Shown here: in pieces, positions 50,327 through 60,020 of the stretch
Numbering within the stretch: position 1 is the first letter of the stretch
Layout: every line of letters starts with the position of its first letter
Assembly: GCA_019637695.1 (NCBI GenBank)
Contig: JAHBVG010000011.1
Location: 43,358 to 107,357 of the forward strand
Source: Caldilineaceae bacterium
GTDB lineage: Bacteria > Chloroflexota > Anaerolineae > Caldilineales > Caldilineaceae
Reading direction: 5' to 3'
Length of the DNA: 64,000 nucleotides
Program-made: the position numbers and the translations under genes
The notes under the pieces: generated by a model
What the model was told of the DNA's origin: nothing
Database searches by the model: none
What the model saw: only the letters and a program-made list of their open reading frames with translations

Positions 50327-51937
50327 ATGAAAGAACGATCAACCGAGATCCTCATCGTCGGCGGTGGAACCGGCGGGGTGGGCGCAGCGCTGGCGGCGTT
50401 GCGCCTGGGCAAACAGGTCATCATGACCGAGGAGACCGATTGGATCGGCGGACAGTTGACGGCCCAGGCCGTACCGCCCGACGAACACCCCTGGATCGAA
50501 ACGACAGGCCATACCCGCAGCTATCGCCGCTTCCGCGAGAAGGTGCGAGACTACTATTGGCGCAACTACCCCATGACTGAGGACGCCCGCCACAACACAT
50601 TGCTCAACCCCGGCAATGGCAATGTCAGCCGCCTCTGCCACGAGCCGCGCATTGCGTTGGCCGCTATTGAGGAGATGCTCGCTCCCTACCGCTCCAGCCG
50701 CCAATTGGAGGTGCTGATCCGTCATCGCCCCATCGCCGCCGAGACCGACGGGGATCACATCCGCGCCGTGACATTGCGCAACGACGAGACCGGCGAGGAT
50801 GTTGTCATTTCTGCGCCTTACATCCTCGACGCTACCGAGTTGGGCGATCTGCTCGAACTCGCCAACGTGGAACACGTCATTGGTGCCGAGAGCCAATCCC
50901 AGACCGACGAACTCCACGCCGTGGAAGGCGATCCGCAGCCGCTGGATCAACAGGCGATCACCTGGTGCTTCGCCATGGATTACCTCCCTGGCGAGGATCA
51001 CCGCATCGACAAGCCCGCCGACTACGATTTTTGGAAAGGCTACCAGGCCGACTTTTGGCCCGGTCCGCAGTTGGGATGGAAGGATGTAGACCCAATCACG
51101 CTAGAGACGCGCCATCGGGGCGTCTTCCACGGCCCACAGGATGGACGGCGTGTGGGCAGCTTCTGGCTCTACCGGCGCATCGCCTACGAAGGCTACTATC
51201 AGGATGGCTTCATGCTCAGCGGCATTACGCTTGTCAACTGGCCGCAGATCGACTACTGGCTGGGTCCACTGCTGGGTGTCAGCGAGGAAGAGAAGGCCGA
51301 ACACCTACGCCAGTGTAAACAACTCAGCTTCTCCCTGCTCTATTGGATGCAGACCGAAGCGCCCCGCCACGACGACAAGGGCTACGGCTATCCGGGCCTG
51401 CGTCTGCGTCCGGACATTGTGGGGACGAGCGACGGTCTGGCGAAGTATGTCTACGTGCGCGAGTCCCGGCGCATCCAGGCCGAATTCACTGTGGTGGAGC
51501 AGCATGTGGGCACGGAACAACGCAAGCAAATGGGATTGCCCATAGGCGCTGAGATCTTCGACGACAGCGTGGGGACAGGCTCCTATCGCATTGATCTGCA
51601 TCCCAGCACGGCACCGCGCACCTATGTGGACATCAGCAACTATCCCTTCCAGATCCCCTTGGGATCACTGATCCCCGTGCGCGTGGAAAATCTACTGCCT
51701 GCGTGCAAGAATCTCGGCGTGACCCACATCACCAACGGCTGTTACCGCCTGCACCCGGTGGAGTGGAACATCGGCGAGGCCGCCGGCGCGCTGGCAGCGT
51801 ACTGTCTTGACAAAAAGCTCTCTCCGCGCCAGGTGCGCAACGATGAGACCCATCTGCGCGACTTCCAAACCATGCTGACCGATACCCTCGGCTTCATCCT
51901 CGAGTGGCCGGAATACGCGCGGATTACGCCGCGGTAG
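50327..51937 (+). CDS. FAD-dependent oxidoreductase
   Basis: This 536-residue protein starts with an FAD-binding Rossmann motif [20 protein letters not shown] (residues 8-27) followed by [20 protein letters not shown], typical of the FAD_oxidored (PF12831-like) family. A second FAD contact is near the C-terminus ([32 protein letters not shown]). Substrate unknown; relatives occur in carbohydrate clusters and thiazole or xanthan-type pathways. AAGG lies upstream of ATG 50327, weakly. It follows Uma2 after 38 bases, but the functions seem unrelated. The stop codon lies just before a perfect 27-bp inverted repeat. Confidence 0.85.
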   Translation: MKERSTEILIVGGGTGGVGAALAALRLGKQVIMTEETDWIGGQLTAQAVPPDEHPWIETTGHTRSYRRFREKVRDYYWRNYPMTEDARHNTLLNPGNGNVSRLCHEPRIALAAIEEMLAPYRSSRQLEVLIRHRPIAAETDGDHIRAVTLRNDETGEDVVISAPYILDATELGDLLELANVEHVIGAESQSQTDELHAVEGDPQPLDQQAITWCFAMDYLPGEDHRIDKPADYDFWKGYQADFWPGPQLGWKDVDPITLETRHRGVFHGPQDGRRVGSFWLYRRIAYEGYYQDGFMLSGITLVNWPQIDYWLGPLLGVSEEEKAEHLRQCKQLSFSLLYWMQTEAPRHDDKGYGYPGLRLRPDIVGTSDGLAKYVYVRESRRIQAEFTVVEQHVGTEQRKQMGLPIGAEIFDDSVGTGSYRIDLHPSTAPRTYVDISNYPFQIPLGSLIPVRVENLLPACKNLGVTHITNGCYRLHPVEWNIGEAAGALAAYCLDKKLSPRQVRNDETHLRDFQTMLTDTLGFILEWPEYARITPR

Positions 51938-51941
51938 ACGG

Positions 51942-52070
51942 GATTGGATATTAGATATTGGGTATTGGTAACTGGCTATTGCTGATGATGTGTCGATGCG
52001 TCGAGTAGAATACGCACTGCACACCACGAGCCACGTTATCCTCCCAATACCCAATATCTAATATCCAATC
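51942..52070. repeat. Perfect 27-bp inverted repeat of attggatattagatattggg words
   Basis: Arms 51942-51968 and 52044-52070 are exact complements. The left arm begins five bases after the FAD oxidoreductase stop, and the right arm ends where the -35 region of the XdhC-type gene begins. The word family recurs at 19444, 54278, 56922, 62155 and 63977. Confidence 0.95.
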
Positions 52071-52099
52071 TTCCACGCTGAAATCGAACAGGTTATAAT
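52071..52099 (+). promoter_or_regulatory. Possible promoter of the XdhC-type gene
   Basis: TATAAT at 52094-52099 is a consensus -10 box. The -35 candidate TTCCAC (52071-52076), 17 bases upstream, is weak and directly abuts the right arm of the inverted repeat. Confidence 0.55.
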
Positions 52100-52169
52100 A
52101 GATCCATCGTCTTGCGGCCTATGCGAGAGCCATCCGTGCCAAGACTCAAACAAGTACAGAAGGAAATCT

Positions 52170-52484
52170 ATGCGTGATATTCTGGCGGATGTAGAGTACT
52201 GGCGATCCGAAGGGAAGTCTGTGGCCCTGGCGACGGTGGTGAAGGTCTATGGATCGGCGCCGCGCCCATTAGGGACAAAAATGGCCGTTTCGGACGCGGG
52301 CGAGATGGTTGGCTCAGTCAGCGGTGGTTGCGTCGAAGGCGCTGTCGTTCAAGAAGCGCTGGCCGTAATCGCACAGGGCTCGCCCAAATTGATCCCCTTT
52401 GGCATCAGCAATGAGAGCGCCTGGGATGTAGGCTTGACCTGCGGCGGTACGATTGAAGTCTTCGTCGAACGACTCGATTGGTGA
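52170..52484 (+). CDS. XdhC/CoxI family protein, N-terminal domain only
   Basis: This 104-residue protein is the first domain of XdhC/CoxF-like maturation factors, with ATVVKVYGSAPRPLGTKMAV and the conserved GSVSGGCVEGAVV segment containing the Cys. Full-length XdhC proteins carry a second Rossmann domain, which here is a separate gene at 53546. XdhC proteins bind and sulfurate molybdenum cofactor before insertion into hydroxylases such as the enzyme at 9302. AAGGA precedes the ATG. It starts a small operon with a TPR gene and a second XdhC-type gene. Confidence 0.85.
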   Translation: MRDILADVEYWRSEGKSVALATVVKVYGSAPRPLGTKMAVSDAGEMVGSVSGGCVEGAVVQEALAVIAQGSPKLIPFGISNESAWDVGLTCGGTIEVFVERLDW

Positions 52485-52535
52485 GGAATTGGTACTCATT
52501 CTTGTAGACAACCTATCAGGAAGGACAACATTCTA

Positions 52536-53549
52536 ATGCCGAAGAAACCACCCAAAAAGCAAGATCCTGCGCCCAAAGGAGGACACCGACGTAGCAGTGC
52601 AACCCCGCCAGTCAGTCAGGGTTCGGATAACCTGCCTGATCTCTCCTCTGTCCGCCTGAATATGGAACAAGAGATGGCCCGATTGGGCAAACTCCTCAAT
52701 GAACGAGAATTTGAATCGATCGACGAAGTTAACGCCTTTTTGCAGGAACTCTTGGCCGAAACCGGCGGCATGATCCCCAAGACCAAGGCCGAGACCCCGC
52801 TCGAAAAGGCTCAAGAATTGGTCTACCAGGCGATGCAAGCCTCAAATCCTAAGAAGGCGGCCCAACTAGCGCGCAAGGCGTTGAAGCTTTCCCCAGACTG
52901 CGCCGACGCCTATCTGCTGTTGGGCGATCTCGAAGCCAAGAGTGTTGAAGAGGCGCGCGACTATTACGAGAAAGCTGTCGCCGCCGGCGAACGCGCCATT
53001 GGTCCTGAGACTTTTGAGACAGGAAAGGGACACTTCTGGGGGATCATTGAAACCCGCCCGTATATGCGCGCACGCCAGCAATTGGCCGATCTTCTCTGGG
53101 AATTGGGTGAGCCGGAAGCAGCCCTCAATCACTATCGGGAAATGATGGAACTCAACCCTGGCGACAACCAGGGCGTCCGCTACGTGTTGCTTTCCGCTCT
53201 ACTGCAACTCTGCAAAAATGATGAGGCCGAAGCCTTGTTGGCCCAATTCGAGGACGATGCTTTTGCCATCTGGCACTACAACCGTGCTTTGCTCCTCTTC
53301 CGCAAATATGGCCGTAGCCCCGAAGCAGAGCAGGCGCTACTCAATGCTTTTGAGCAGAACGAATATGTACCCGACTATCTGCTGGGTCTGGAAGAGATGC
53401 CCTTCGAAGAAGATTTTCCCGAAGCCTATGGGTGGGGTGATGAAGAAGAGGCCATCCTCTATGTGTCACGCGCGATGGTCCTCTGGGCGCAGACCCCTGG
53501 CGCGCAGACCTGGATGGCAAAAATCTACAACGATTTGGACCTTGAATGA
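52536..53549 (+). CDS. TPR-repeat protein
   Basis: This 337-residue soluble protein has a basic Lys/Pro-rich N-terminus, a helical linker, and TPR-type repeats around 95-260 (KAAQLARKALKLSPDCADAY, LWELGEPEAALNHYREMMEL). The C-terminal part resembles the plant/bacterial ST7-like or TPR-associated region (FEDDAFAIWHYNRALLLFRK). Its ATG follows AGGA. It sits between the two halves of the XdhC pair, and its stop overlaps the start of the next gene in an ATGA junction, so translation is coupled. Whether it aids cofactor insertion is unknown. Confidence 0.8.
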   Translation: MPKKPPKKQDPAPKGGHRRSSATPPVSQGSDNLPDLSSVRLNMEQEMARLGKLLNEREFESIDEVNAFLQELLAETGGMIPKTKAETPLEKAQELVYQAMQASNPKKAAQLARKALKLSPDCADAYLLLGDLEAKSVEEARDYYEKAVAAGERAIGPETFETGKGHFWGIIETRPYMRARQQLADLLWELGEPEAALNHYREMMELNPGDNQGVRYVLLSALLQLCKNDEAEALLAQFEDDAFAIWHYNRALLLFRKYGRSPEAEQALLNAFEQNEYVPDYLLGLEEMPFEEDFPEAYGWGDEEEAILYVSRAMVLWAQTPGAQTWMAKIYNDLDLE

Positions 53550-54292
53550 CATCGATCTACCCATCCCTGGCGCAAGCAATCAAAGCGGATCAGTTGATTG
53601 CTGTGGCGACTGTCCTCACAGGATCGAATATCGGCCAGAAGTTATTGATCTGGCCCAATGGACAGAGCCAGGGATCCCTGGGGGACATTCACATTGAAGA
53701 AGTGGTGAAGGGACGCGCCCAGGTTGCCATGCAGCGCCAGCAACCCGAACGCTTCCGATTGGGTGAAGCTGCCGACTCCCCGGAGATCTTTGTGGATGTT
53801 CATCTGCCGCCGCCCAAACTGGTGATCGTCGGCGCTGTCCACATTGCCATTTCACTTGTCGACTTTGCCAGGGCGTTGGGATTTCGCACCATCGTGGTGG
53901 ATGCCCGCACTGTCTTCGCCACCGAGGATCGCTTCCGCCACGCCGACGAGCTGATCATCGGCTGGCCGGCGGATGTGCTGGCCGGGCTAAATTTGAACGA
54001 GGCGACCTATGTCGTCACACTCACCCACGACGAGAAATTGGACAATCCCGCGCTGCTTGTGGCGCTCAACCATCCCGTGCGCTATATCGGTGCGTTGGGA
54101 TCGGTGCGTACTCATGCCGCACGGGTCGAAGCGCTCAAGGAAGCAGGCATCCGCGATGATCAGATTGACCGCATCCATACGCCGATTGGCCTTCCCCTGG
54201 GCGGACGCCGACCCGAAGAGATCGCCGTCTCGATCATCGCCGAAATCGTCTGTGTGATGAACGGGCAGAAGCGATCAGGTATTGGATATTAG
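53546..54292 (+). CDS. XdhC family protein with Rossmann domain
   Basis: This 248-residue protein has a degenerate N-terminal XdhC part without the Cys motif. It continues with the C-terminal Rossmann domain: [37 protein letters not shown], and [40 protein letters not shown]. In this family it shuttles or sulfurates the molybdenum cofactor. The start overlaps the TPR gene stop (ATGA). The last residues GIGY and the TAG stop are encoded by a ggtattggatattag repeat word, which suggests the repeat replaced the original end. Confidence 0.85.
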   Translation: MTSIYPSLAQAIKADQLIAVATVLTGSNIGQKLLIWPNGQSQGSLGDIHIEEVVKGRAQVAMQRQQPERFRLGEAADSPEIFVDVHLPPPKLVIVGAVHIAISLVDFARALGFRTIVVDARTVFATEDRFRHADELIIGWPADVLAGLNLNEATYVVTLTHDEKLDNPALLVALNHPVRYIGALGSVRTHAARVEALKEAGIRDDQIDRIHTPIGLPLGGRRPEEIAVSIIAEIVCVMNGQKRSGIGY

Positions 54293-54328
54293 ATATCGGG
54301 GAGCAGGAGTTCCTCAATACCCAATACC
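54278..54328. repeat. Inverted repeat that supplies the XdhC stop codon
   Basis: ggtattggatattag (54278-54292) ends with the TAG stop of the XdhC-type gene. The complement caatacccaatacc (54315-54328) lies nine bases before the AAAGGA of glcD. This is a compact example of the stop-to-ribosome-site layout. Confidence 0.9.
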
Positions 54329-54347
54329 CTCTCTGCGAAAGGAAACC

Positions 54348-55793
54348 ATGACAACCCATCCAATCCTCACTGCTTTACAATCCATCTTCGCGGATCGGCT
54401 GTTGACCAACGCCGCGCAGATGGTCGCCTATGAATCCGACGCGTTGACGGCTTTTCGCCAGCGACCGGCTGCCGTCGTCCTCGCCGAAACTGGGGACGAG
54501 GTGATTGAGACCGTGCGCCTTTGCCACGAGCATGGCGTCCCCTTTGTGGCGCGCGGCAGCGGCACCAGCCTTTCCGGGGGATCGCTGCCCATCGCCGATG
54601 GGATCGTCATCGCCCTCAATCGCCTCAACCGCATCCTACGTCTGGACGCGGATGAGCGCATCGCTGTGGTGGAGCCGGGGGTGATCAACCTGGCCGTCTC
54701 GCAGGCGGCGGCCCCATATGGACTCTATTACGCGCCCGATCCGTCGAGCCAGCCCATCTGCACCATCGGCGGCAACGTGGCCTTCAATTCCGGCGGCGCG
54801 CACTGCCTCAAATATGGTATGACGAGCAACCATGTGTTGGGGATGAAAGTGGTGCTGCCCGACGGCGAAGTGGTGGATCTGGGCGGTGAAAGCCTCGACA
54901 GCGTCGGCCCGGACATGACCGGTCTCTTTGTGGGCAGTGAAGGTCTCTTCGGCGTGGCGCTGGAGATCACCCTGCGCCTGTTGCCCATCCCCGCGGTCTA
55001 TCGCACGGTGTTGGCGAGCTATCCCAGCCTTGAAGCCGCTGGCGACGCCGTTTCGGCGGTGGTGGCTTCGGGATTGCTGCCCGGCGCCATCGAGATCATG
55101 GATAAGCTGGCGATCAAGGCGGCGGAAGTGGGCGCCAAGGCCAACTATCCTCAGGACGCAGCGGCGCTGTTGATCGTGGAATTAGAGGGCGAAACCGAAG
55201 CCGTCGAAGCTGAATTCGCCCAACTCCTGCAATTGATCGAAACGACAGGCGCTGAGGAAGTGCGCATCGCCCAAAACGCCGACGAGCGCGCCCGCATTTG
55301 GAAGGGACGCAAGGCCGCTTTCTCCGCTGTGGGGCGGCTGGCCCCCGATTATATTGTGCAGGATGGTGTGGTGCCGCGCAGCCGGTTGGGCGAAGCGCTG
55401 GCCGAAATCGAGCGGTTGAGCCAGAAGTACGGCATCGAAGTCGCCAACGTCTTCCACGCTGGGGATGGCAACTTGCACCCGTTGATCCTCTTTGACGGTC
55501 GCCATGAAGGCGCGCTGGAACGGGCGGAAGAACTTGCCGGTGAGATCATCACCCTCTGCATCGATCTGGGCGGATCGATCACTGGCGAGCATGGTGTGGG
55601 CATGGAAAAGCGCGCCTACATGTCGCGCATGTTCGGCCCCCTGGAGATGGAGACAATGGAGCAACTGCGCCGTTCCCTCGATCCCAAGCAGATCGCCAAT
55701 CGAGGGAAAATGTTGCCTCTGGGCGAAGCCCCAGCGCTCCACACCGTCGGCCCCCATCCATTGGAAAAAGCGGGCGTCATCTACCGGGAGTAA
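54348..55793 (+). CDS. glcD: Glycolate oxidase FAD subunit
   Basis: This 481-residue flavoprotein oxidises glycolate or D-lactate to the keto acid. The PCMH-type FAD domain occupies about 35-215 ([40 protein letters not shown]). The C-terminal cap (220-455) carries [18 protein letters not shown] and the conserved [17 protein letters not shown]. These are GlcD motifs. ATG 54348 is preceded by AAAGGA. It leads a cluster with glcE, an alcohol/quinone dehydrogenase and glcF, which together form the membrane-associated glycolate oxidase complex that feeds electrons to quinone. Confidence 0.93.
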   Translation: MTTHPILTALQSIFADRLLTNAAQMVAYESDALTAFRQRPAAVVLAETGDEVIETVRLCHEHGVPFVARGSGTSLSGGSLPIADGIVIALNRLNRILRLDADERIAVVEPGVINLAVSQAAAPYGLYYAPDPSSQPICTIGGNVAFNSGGAHCLKYGMTSNHVLGMKVVLPDGEVVDLGGESLDSVGPDMTGLFVGSEGLFGVALEITLRLLPIPAVYRTVLASYPSLEAAGDAVSAVVASGLLPGAIEIMDKLAIKAAEVGAKANYPQDAAALLIVELEGETEAVEAEFAQLLQLIETTGAEEVRIAQNADERARIWKGRKAAFSAVGRLAPDYIVQDGVVPRSRLGEALAEIERLSQKYGIEVANVFHAGDGNLHPLILFDGRHEGALERAEELAGEIITLCIDLGGSITGEHGVGMEKRAYMSRMFGPLEMETMEQLRRSLDPKQIANRGKMLPLGEAPALHTVGPHPLEKAGVIYRE

Positions 55794-55808
55794 CCCAAGA
55801 GATGTGAT

Positions 55809-56936
55809 ATGTCAACAGAATCCATACAGGCGACTCAAATTAGTGTTCAAACGGTGGATGAAATCAGCGACGCGGTGCGCGGCCATCTTCGTCTGCTGGC
55901 GCGCGGCGGGGGGAGCAAACCGGCCCTCTCCACCCCCAGCGATGACGGCGCAACCGTACTCGATCTCTCCCAAATCCGCGGCGTGCAGGTCTACGACCCA
56001 GGCGAGTTTACCTTCACGGCGTTGGCGGGGACGCCGCTGCATGAAGTCGCAACGATGCTGGCCGAACGCGGCCAATACCTGCCCTTTGATCCACCGTTGG
56101 CTGGGGCAGGCGCTACTTTGGGGGGAACCATCGCTGCCGGGCTGAGCGGACCTGGGCGCTACCGTTACGGCGGCGTGCGCGATTTCCTCATCGGCATCCG
56201 CTTTGTCAATGGCCGCGGGGATGTGGTGCGCGGCGGCGGCAACGTCGTCAAGAACGCCGCCGGTTTTGATTTCTCTAAATTGATGGTGGGCAGTCTGGGC
56301 CGGTTGGGCATCCTCACCGAGGTGACCTTCAAGGTCTTTCCCGCGCCGGCAGCGACCGCGTCTTTGGCCGCCCACTTTGCCGATCTCAATAGCGCGCTGG
56401 ATGCGCTGGTTGGTTTGAGCCACAGCAAATTTGATCTGGACGCGCTTGATCTCGTCCCCAGCGCTGAGGATGTAGCCCTTTGGGTGCGTCTGGGCGGACT
56501 GGCGCTGGCCCTGCCGCAACGCTTAGAACGGCTGACAGCATTGCTCAACGCGCAGAACCATCCGCGCCAGATCGAACGCTTCGGCGAGGATGCGCCCGCG
56601 CCGCACTGGTCCGAAATGGACGCGATGACATGGCGCTCTGGCGGTGGACTGCTGGTCAAAATCCCAGTGACGCCCAAACGCGTCCGCCAATTGGATCCAC
56701 TGTTGGCGGACGCTGGCGCGGTTCGTCGCTACAGTAGCGGAGGCAACACAGCATGGATCAATTGGCCGGGATCGGCGGACGAATTTGATCCACTGCTGAG
56801 TCAACAAAAACTCGCCGGGCTTGTACTCGACGGTCCGCCGGGCCGTCCCTGGCTGGGCCGTTTAAGCGGACGCGCCATGCTCCAACGTATCGCCGCCACG
56901 CTCGATCCCGAGGGGAAGTTTGGTATTGGATATTAG
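55809..56936 (+). CDS. glcE: Glycolate oxidase subunit, FAD-binding
   Basis: This 375-residue protein has a shorter FAD-binding fold like GlcE: DVVRGGGNVVKNAAGFDFSK, LMVGSLGRLGILTEVTFKVF, and a C-terminal RAMLQRIAATLDP. It works with GlcD and GlcF. The ATG follows glcD by 15 bases and has only a weak purine ribosome site. The C-terminus ends KFGIGY with TAG; the last residues and stop come from the repeat word ggtattggatattag, as in the XdhC gene at 54290. The protein looks complete otherwise. Confidence 0.9.
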   Translation: MSTESIQATQISVQTVDEISDAVRGHLRLLARGGGSKPALSTPSDDGATVLDLSQIRGVQVYDPGEFTFTALAGTPLHEVATMLAERGQYLPFDPPLAGAGATLGGTIAAGLSGPGRYRYGGVRDFLIGIRFVNGRGDVVRGGGNVVKNAAGFDFSKLMVGSLGRLGILTEVTFKVFPAPAATASLAAHFADLNSALDALVGLSHSKFDLDALDLVPSAEDVALWVRLGGLALALPQRLERLTALLNAQNHPRQIERFGEDAPAPHWSEMDAMTWRSGGGLLVKIPVTPKRVRQLDPLLADAGAVRRYSSGGNTAWINWPGSADEFDPLLSQQKLAGLVLDGPPGRPWLGRLSGRAMLQRIAATLDPEGKFGIGY

Positions 56937-57003
56937 ATATTAGATATTGGATATTGGGTATTGACGACATTCTCCTAATACCCAATACCTAATACCTAAT
57001 ACT
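56922..57003. repeat. Repeat-word pair that ends glcE and precedes the quinone oxidoreductase
   Basis: ggtattggatattagatatt words (56922-56963) start inside the glcE end, and aatacccaatacctaatacc words (56976-57003) precede the AAGGAG of the next gene. The arms match approximately, with several tandem copies on each side. Confidence 0.9.
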
Positions 57004-57035
57004 CACCTTTCCCATCAACACAAGGAGTTTCTTTG

Positions 57036-58004
57036 ATGAAGGCAATTCGAGTTCACGAGTTTGGAGATGCGCAAGCGCTCCGCTATGAGGATGTTGCAGA
57101 TCCACAGCCGGGCGCGGGCGAGGCGTTGATCGCTGTGGAAGCGGCGGGCGTCAACTTTATCGACATTTACCATCGTTTGGGCTGGTATCCGCTGAAAACG
57201 CCGTTCATCGTCGGGTTGGAAGCCGCCGGGGTAGTGGAAGCGGTGGGCGAAGGTGTAACCGAAGTGAACGTTGGCGACCGCGTGGCCTTTGGCATGACCA
57301 ACAACGCCTACGCCGAAAAGGTTGCTGTCCCCGTGCGCCACCTGGTCCCCGTCCCCGCTGGGATTTCGGCGCAGCAGGCCGCCGCGGTGATGATCCAGGG
57401 GTTGACGGCCCATTACCTGTCCTGCGATACCTTCCCCTTGCAGCCGGGGCACACAGCCTTGATCCACGCGGCGGCAGGCGGCACGGGCGCGCTGCTGGTG
57501 CAGATCGCCAAAAAGCGGGGGGCACGCGTCATCGGCACTGTTTCCACCGCGGAGAAGGAAGCGTTGGCGCGTGAGGCTGGCGCCGACGAGGTGATCCGTT
57601 ACACTGAGGTCGATTTCGAGACTGCTGTCAAAGAACTCACCAAAGGTCAGGGCGTTGAGGTGGTCTACGATTCGGTGGGCAAAGATACCTTCGACAAGAG
57701 CCTCAACTGCCTCAAACTGCGCGGCTATCTTGTCCTCTTTGGTCAGGCCAGCGGCCAGGTGGAGCCCTTTGATCCGCAGATCCTCAACCGCAAGGGATCG
57801 CTCTTCCTCACACGGCCCAGCCTGGGCGCGTACGTCGCCACCCGCGAGGAACTGCTCGGACGCGCGCACGATATCTTCACGTGGATGAACGCTGGCGAGT
57901 TAACAGTCCGCATTGATAAAACATTCCCCCTGAGCGAAGCCGCCGAGGCGCACCGCTACATGGAGGCGCGCAAAACGCAGGGAAAGGTATTGTTGATCCC
58001 GTAA
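57036..58004 (+). CDS. qor: Zinc-independent quinone oxidoreductase / alcohol dehydrogenase superfamily protein
   Basis: This 322-residue MDR protein uses NADPH to reduce quinones or enoyl compounds. Motifs are [20 protein letters not shown] near 43-62, [15 protein letters not shown], and the nucleotide-binding [20 protein letters not shown] near 146-165. The His and Cys for catalytic zinc are absent, typical of QOR. I prefer ATG 57036 with AAGGAG eight bases upstream; a TTG at 57033 is adjacent. It interrupts the glc genes, which suggests it was inserted or acts on the same metabolites. Confidence 0.9.
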   Translation: MKAIRVHEFGDAQALRYEDVADPQPGAGEALIAVEAAGVNFIDIYHRLGWYPLKTPFIVGLEAAGVVEAVGEGVTEVNVGDRVAFGMTNNAYAEKVAVPVRHLVPVPAGISAQQAAAVMIQGLTAHYLSCDTFPLQPGHTALIHAAAGGTGALLVQIAKKRGARVIGTVSTAEKEALAREAGADEVIRYTEVDFETAVKELTKGQGVEVVYDSVGKDTFDKSLNCLKLRGYLVLFGQASGQVEPFDPQILNRKGSLFLTRPSLGAYVATREELLGRAHDIFTWMNAGELTVRIDKTFPLSEAAEAHRYMEARKTQGKVLLIP

Positions 58005-58022
58005 TTGGTCATCGTTGACATA

Positions 58023-58065
58023 AGCGTAGCGCATGGTGCGTTAAGCGATCCACGCGCTACGCTAC
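58023..58065. repeat. Short inverted word pair
   Basis: The words aagcgtagcgcatggtgcgt and ccacgcgctacgctac pair over roughly ten bases. They lie between the quinone oxidoreductase and glcF and end just before the GAGGAG of glcF. Confidence 0.6.
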
Positions 58066-58083
58066 ACGATTGAGGAGTTTGCT

Positions 58084-59346
58084 TTGCGACACGAAATTCC
58101 GGTTGAATCGTTGGGGCCGCAAGGCCATGCCATGGCCGAAGCCGTGGAATCGTGTGTCCACTGCGGTTTTTGTCTGCCCGCCTGCCCCACCTATCTGGCG
58201 CTAGGGGAAGAGATGGATTCGCCGCGCGGCCGCATCCTGCTGATGAAGGGCGCGCTAGAAGGGGAACTGCCGCTGGATCAGGTGCTGCCCCACGTTGATC
58301 GCTGCCTGGGCTGTCTCGGTTGCGTCACTGCCTGTCCATCGGGTGTGCAATACGGCGAACTGCTCACTCCTTTCCGCGCCATGAGCGAGAGAACACGTCA
58401 GCGTCCACCTATGGATCGGGTTACCCGGCTGATGACAACGCAGACGCTGCCCTATCCTCAGCGTTTCCGCGTCGCATCGGCTATGGGACGGATCGCCAAA
58501 CCCTTCCGTCGCTTTTTGCCCGAATCCATGGGGACCATGCTCGATCTATTGCCGGATACGATGCCGGCCGCGCAACCACTGCCGGTGATCCACTATGCCC
58601 AGGGAGAACGAAAGGCGCGGGTGGCGCTGTTATCGGGCTGTGTGCAGCAGGTGCTTTCCCCGCAGATCAACTGGGCGACGCTGCGCGTCCTCGCCCGCAA
58701 CGGCGTCGAGGTGATCGTTCCGCCAGCGCAAAATTGTTGCGGCGCGCTTTCCATGCACGTGGGCGAGTCGGCGCAAGCGCAATCCCTGGCCCGGCGCAAT
58801 CTAGACGCCTTCGACTTACAGAGTGTGGACGCCATCATCACCAATGCCGCCGGTTGCGGATCGGGGATGCACGAATATCCACTGCTCTTTGCCGGTACGC
58901 CAGACGAAGCACGCGCGCGCCGTTTTGCCGAAAAGGTGCAGGATATTAGCGTCTTTTTGGCTAACCTGGGGATCGAGACGCCGCGGCCGCTGCCTGAGCC
59001 ACTGACTGTCGCTTACCATGACGCCTGTCATCTGGCCCATGCACAGGGGGTACGCGAAGCGCCACGCCAGATCCTGAGCGCCATCCCGAACCTCAAGATC
59101 GTCCCCATCCCCGAAGGCGAAATCTGTTGCGGCTCGGCGGGGACCTACAACATCGAACACCCCGACATCGCGCACCAACTGGGCGAACGCAAAGCCAACG
59201 CCATCCTCCGCACGGGCGCTGACCTCATCGTGACCGGCAACATCGGCTGTATGACACAGATCAGCAACCATCTGGGCCATCAGGGCTCGTCCCTGCCGAT
59301 CTTACACACCATTGAGTTGCTCGATCAAGCCTATCGAGGCGAGTGA
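58084..59346 (+). CDS. glcF: Glycolate oxidase iron-sulfur subunit
   Basis: This 420-residue protein passes electrons from GlcD/E to the quinone pool. It has two [4Fe-4S] motifs: Cys24, Cys27, Cys30 and Cys34 in [12 protein letters not shown], and Cys74, Cys77, Cys80 and Cys84 in [12 protein letters not shown]. Two CCG domains follow ([18 protein letters not shown] and CCGSAGTYN), as in GlcF/HdrD. The start is TTG 58084 after GAGGAG; no ATG start is better. It is the last gene of the cluster, and the stop is followed by a purine-rich word repeat. Confidence 0.93.
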   Translation: MRHEIPVESLGPQGHAMAEAVESCVHCGFCLPACPTYLALGEEMDSPRGRILLMKGALEGELPLDQVLPHVDRCLGCLGCVTACPSGVQYGELLTPFRAMSERTRQRPPMDRVTRLMTTQTLPYPQRFRVASAMGRIAKPFRRFLPESMGTMLDLLPDTMPAAQPLPVIHYAQGERKARVALLSGCVQQVLSPQINWATLRVLARNGVEVIVPPAQNCCGALSMHVGESAQAQSLARRNLDAFDLQSVDAIITNAAGCGSGMHEYPLLFAGTPDEARARRFAEKVQDISVFLANLGIETPRPLPEPLTVAYHDACHLAHAQGVREAPRQILSAIPNLKIVPIPEGEICCGSAGTYNIEHPDIAHQLGERKANAILRTGADLIVTGNIGCMTQISNHLGHQGSSLPILHTIELLDQAYRGE

Positions 59347-59445
59347 GTGGCAGAGGGTGGGAAGAAGAGAGGGTGGGAAGAAGAGAGAAACTGACTTCCT
59401 TCTCTTCTTCTCTTCCTCTCTTCCTCACCCCCTCTCTCTTTCTAG
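59347..59445. repeat. Purine-rich direct repeats with pyrimidine-rich complement
   Basis: gagggtgggaagaagagagg and its neighbour gggtgggaagaagagaga are followed by ttcttctcttcctctcttcc, a pyrimidine-rich stretch that can pair with them. It extends into the 3' end of the following minus-strand gene. Such polypurine tracts can form triplex structures. Confidence 0.75.
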
Positions 59446-59739
59446 AAGCCCCTTCACCGCGGTCTCGATCAACGTTCGCTCCCGCACGGGCATCTGCGCG
59501 GCGAGCGCGTTCACCAATTCCTCGATCAACCATTTGGGCAACGCCACGCTGACGGTGACATCCTCGCTATGCTTTTCGTCCCAGGCTCGCCCAATGCAAC
59601 TGCGCAAAAACTCACTACGGTTGTCGCTTAACTGATCAAGCCGTTCTAAATCCTCCGCATAGAGGCTCACGTGGAGCGATTGTCGTTTCTGTCCATCTGA
59701 TTTGGGTGGGCGTCCAGGGCCGCCTTGAGCTATTGTCAT
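59425..59739 (-). CDS. Ribbon-helix-helix-like protein, 104 aa
   Basis: This 104-residue protein starts MTIAQGGPGRPPKSDGQKRQ and continues with SLHVSLYAEDLERLDQLSDN, RSEFLRSCIGRAW, a pattern of CopG/Arc-like repressors with the strand that enters the DNA groove at about 20-26. A second, similar helical segment follows (DVTVSVALPKWLIEELVNAL). The basic N-terminal GRPPK suggests AT-hook-like contact. It reads away from the AT-rich region upstream of the acidic/Rad52 genes and may regulate it; that is inference. Confidence 0.7.
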   Translation of the reverse strand: MTIAQGGPGRPPKSDGQKRQSLHVSLYAEDLERLDQLSDNRSEFLRSCIGRAWDEKHSEDVTVSVALPKWLIEELVNALAAQMPVRERTLIETAVKGLLERERG

Positions 59740-60020
59740 CCGGCTCTCCTCATGCTGGGTGTGAAGGATTTTTGATTACAACTTTTCATGATCCAGCATA
59801 CGACAAATTTTCTATTTGTCAACACAAAAAACACAAATGTTCTGTATAGACTTTAGAGACTTCAATTTGCCGATTTTAGGATTTTCGTAGACACGGAAAA
59901 TAAATATATCTTCAATTATACATGTTTGATGTTTACAAAATTAGAACTCTTGTGCTACAATAGAACAGGAAATTTGTGCCTGATCTGTAGTTGTGAGAAC
60001 CCGAAGAAGGGACACAAAAA
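59740..60020 (+). promoter_or_regulatory. AT-rich 281-bp spacer with promoter for the acidic/Rad52/SSB genes
   Basis: The stretch 59760-59990 is unusually AT-rich for this window. It has TTTACA (59932-59937) and TACAAT (59956-59961) with an 18-base spacer. It also contains acaaat/atttgt near 59801 and aacacaaatgtt near 59829, both small inverted repeats that could be binding sites, for instance for the adjacent ribbon-helix-helix protein. Confidence 0.65.

Noticed and set aside
57015..57869. A 284-residue open frame opposite the quinone oxidoreductase
   Set aside because: It is the shadow of a clear MDR gene and lacks its own ribosome site.
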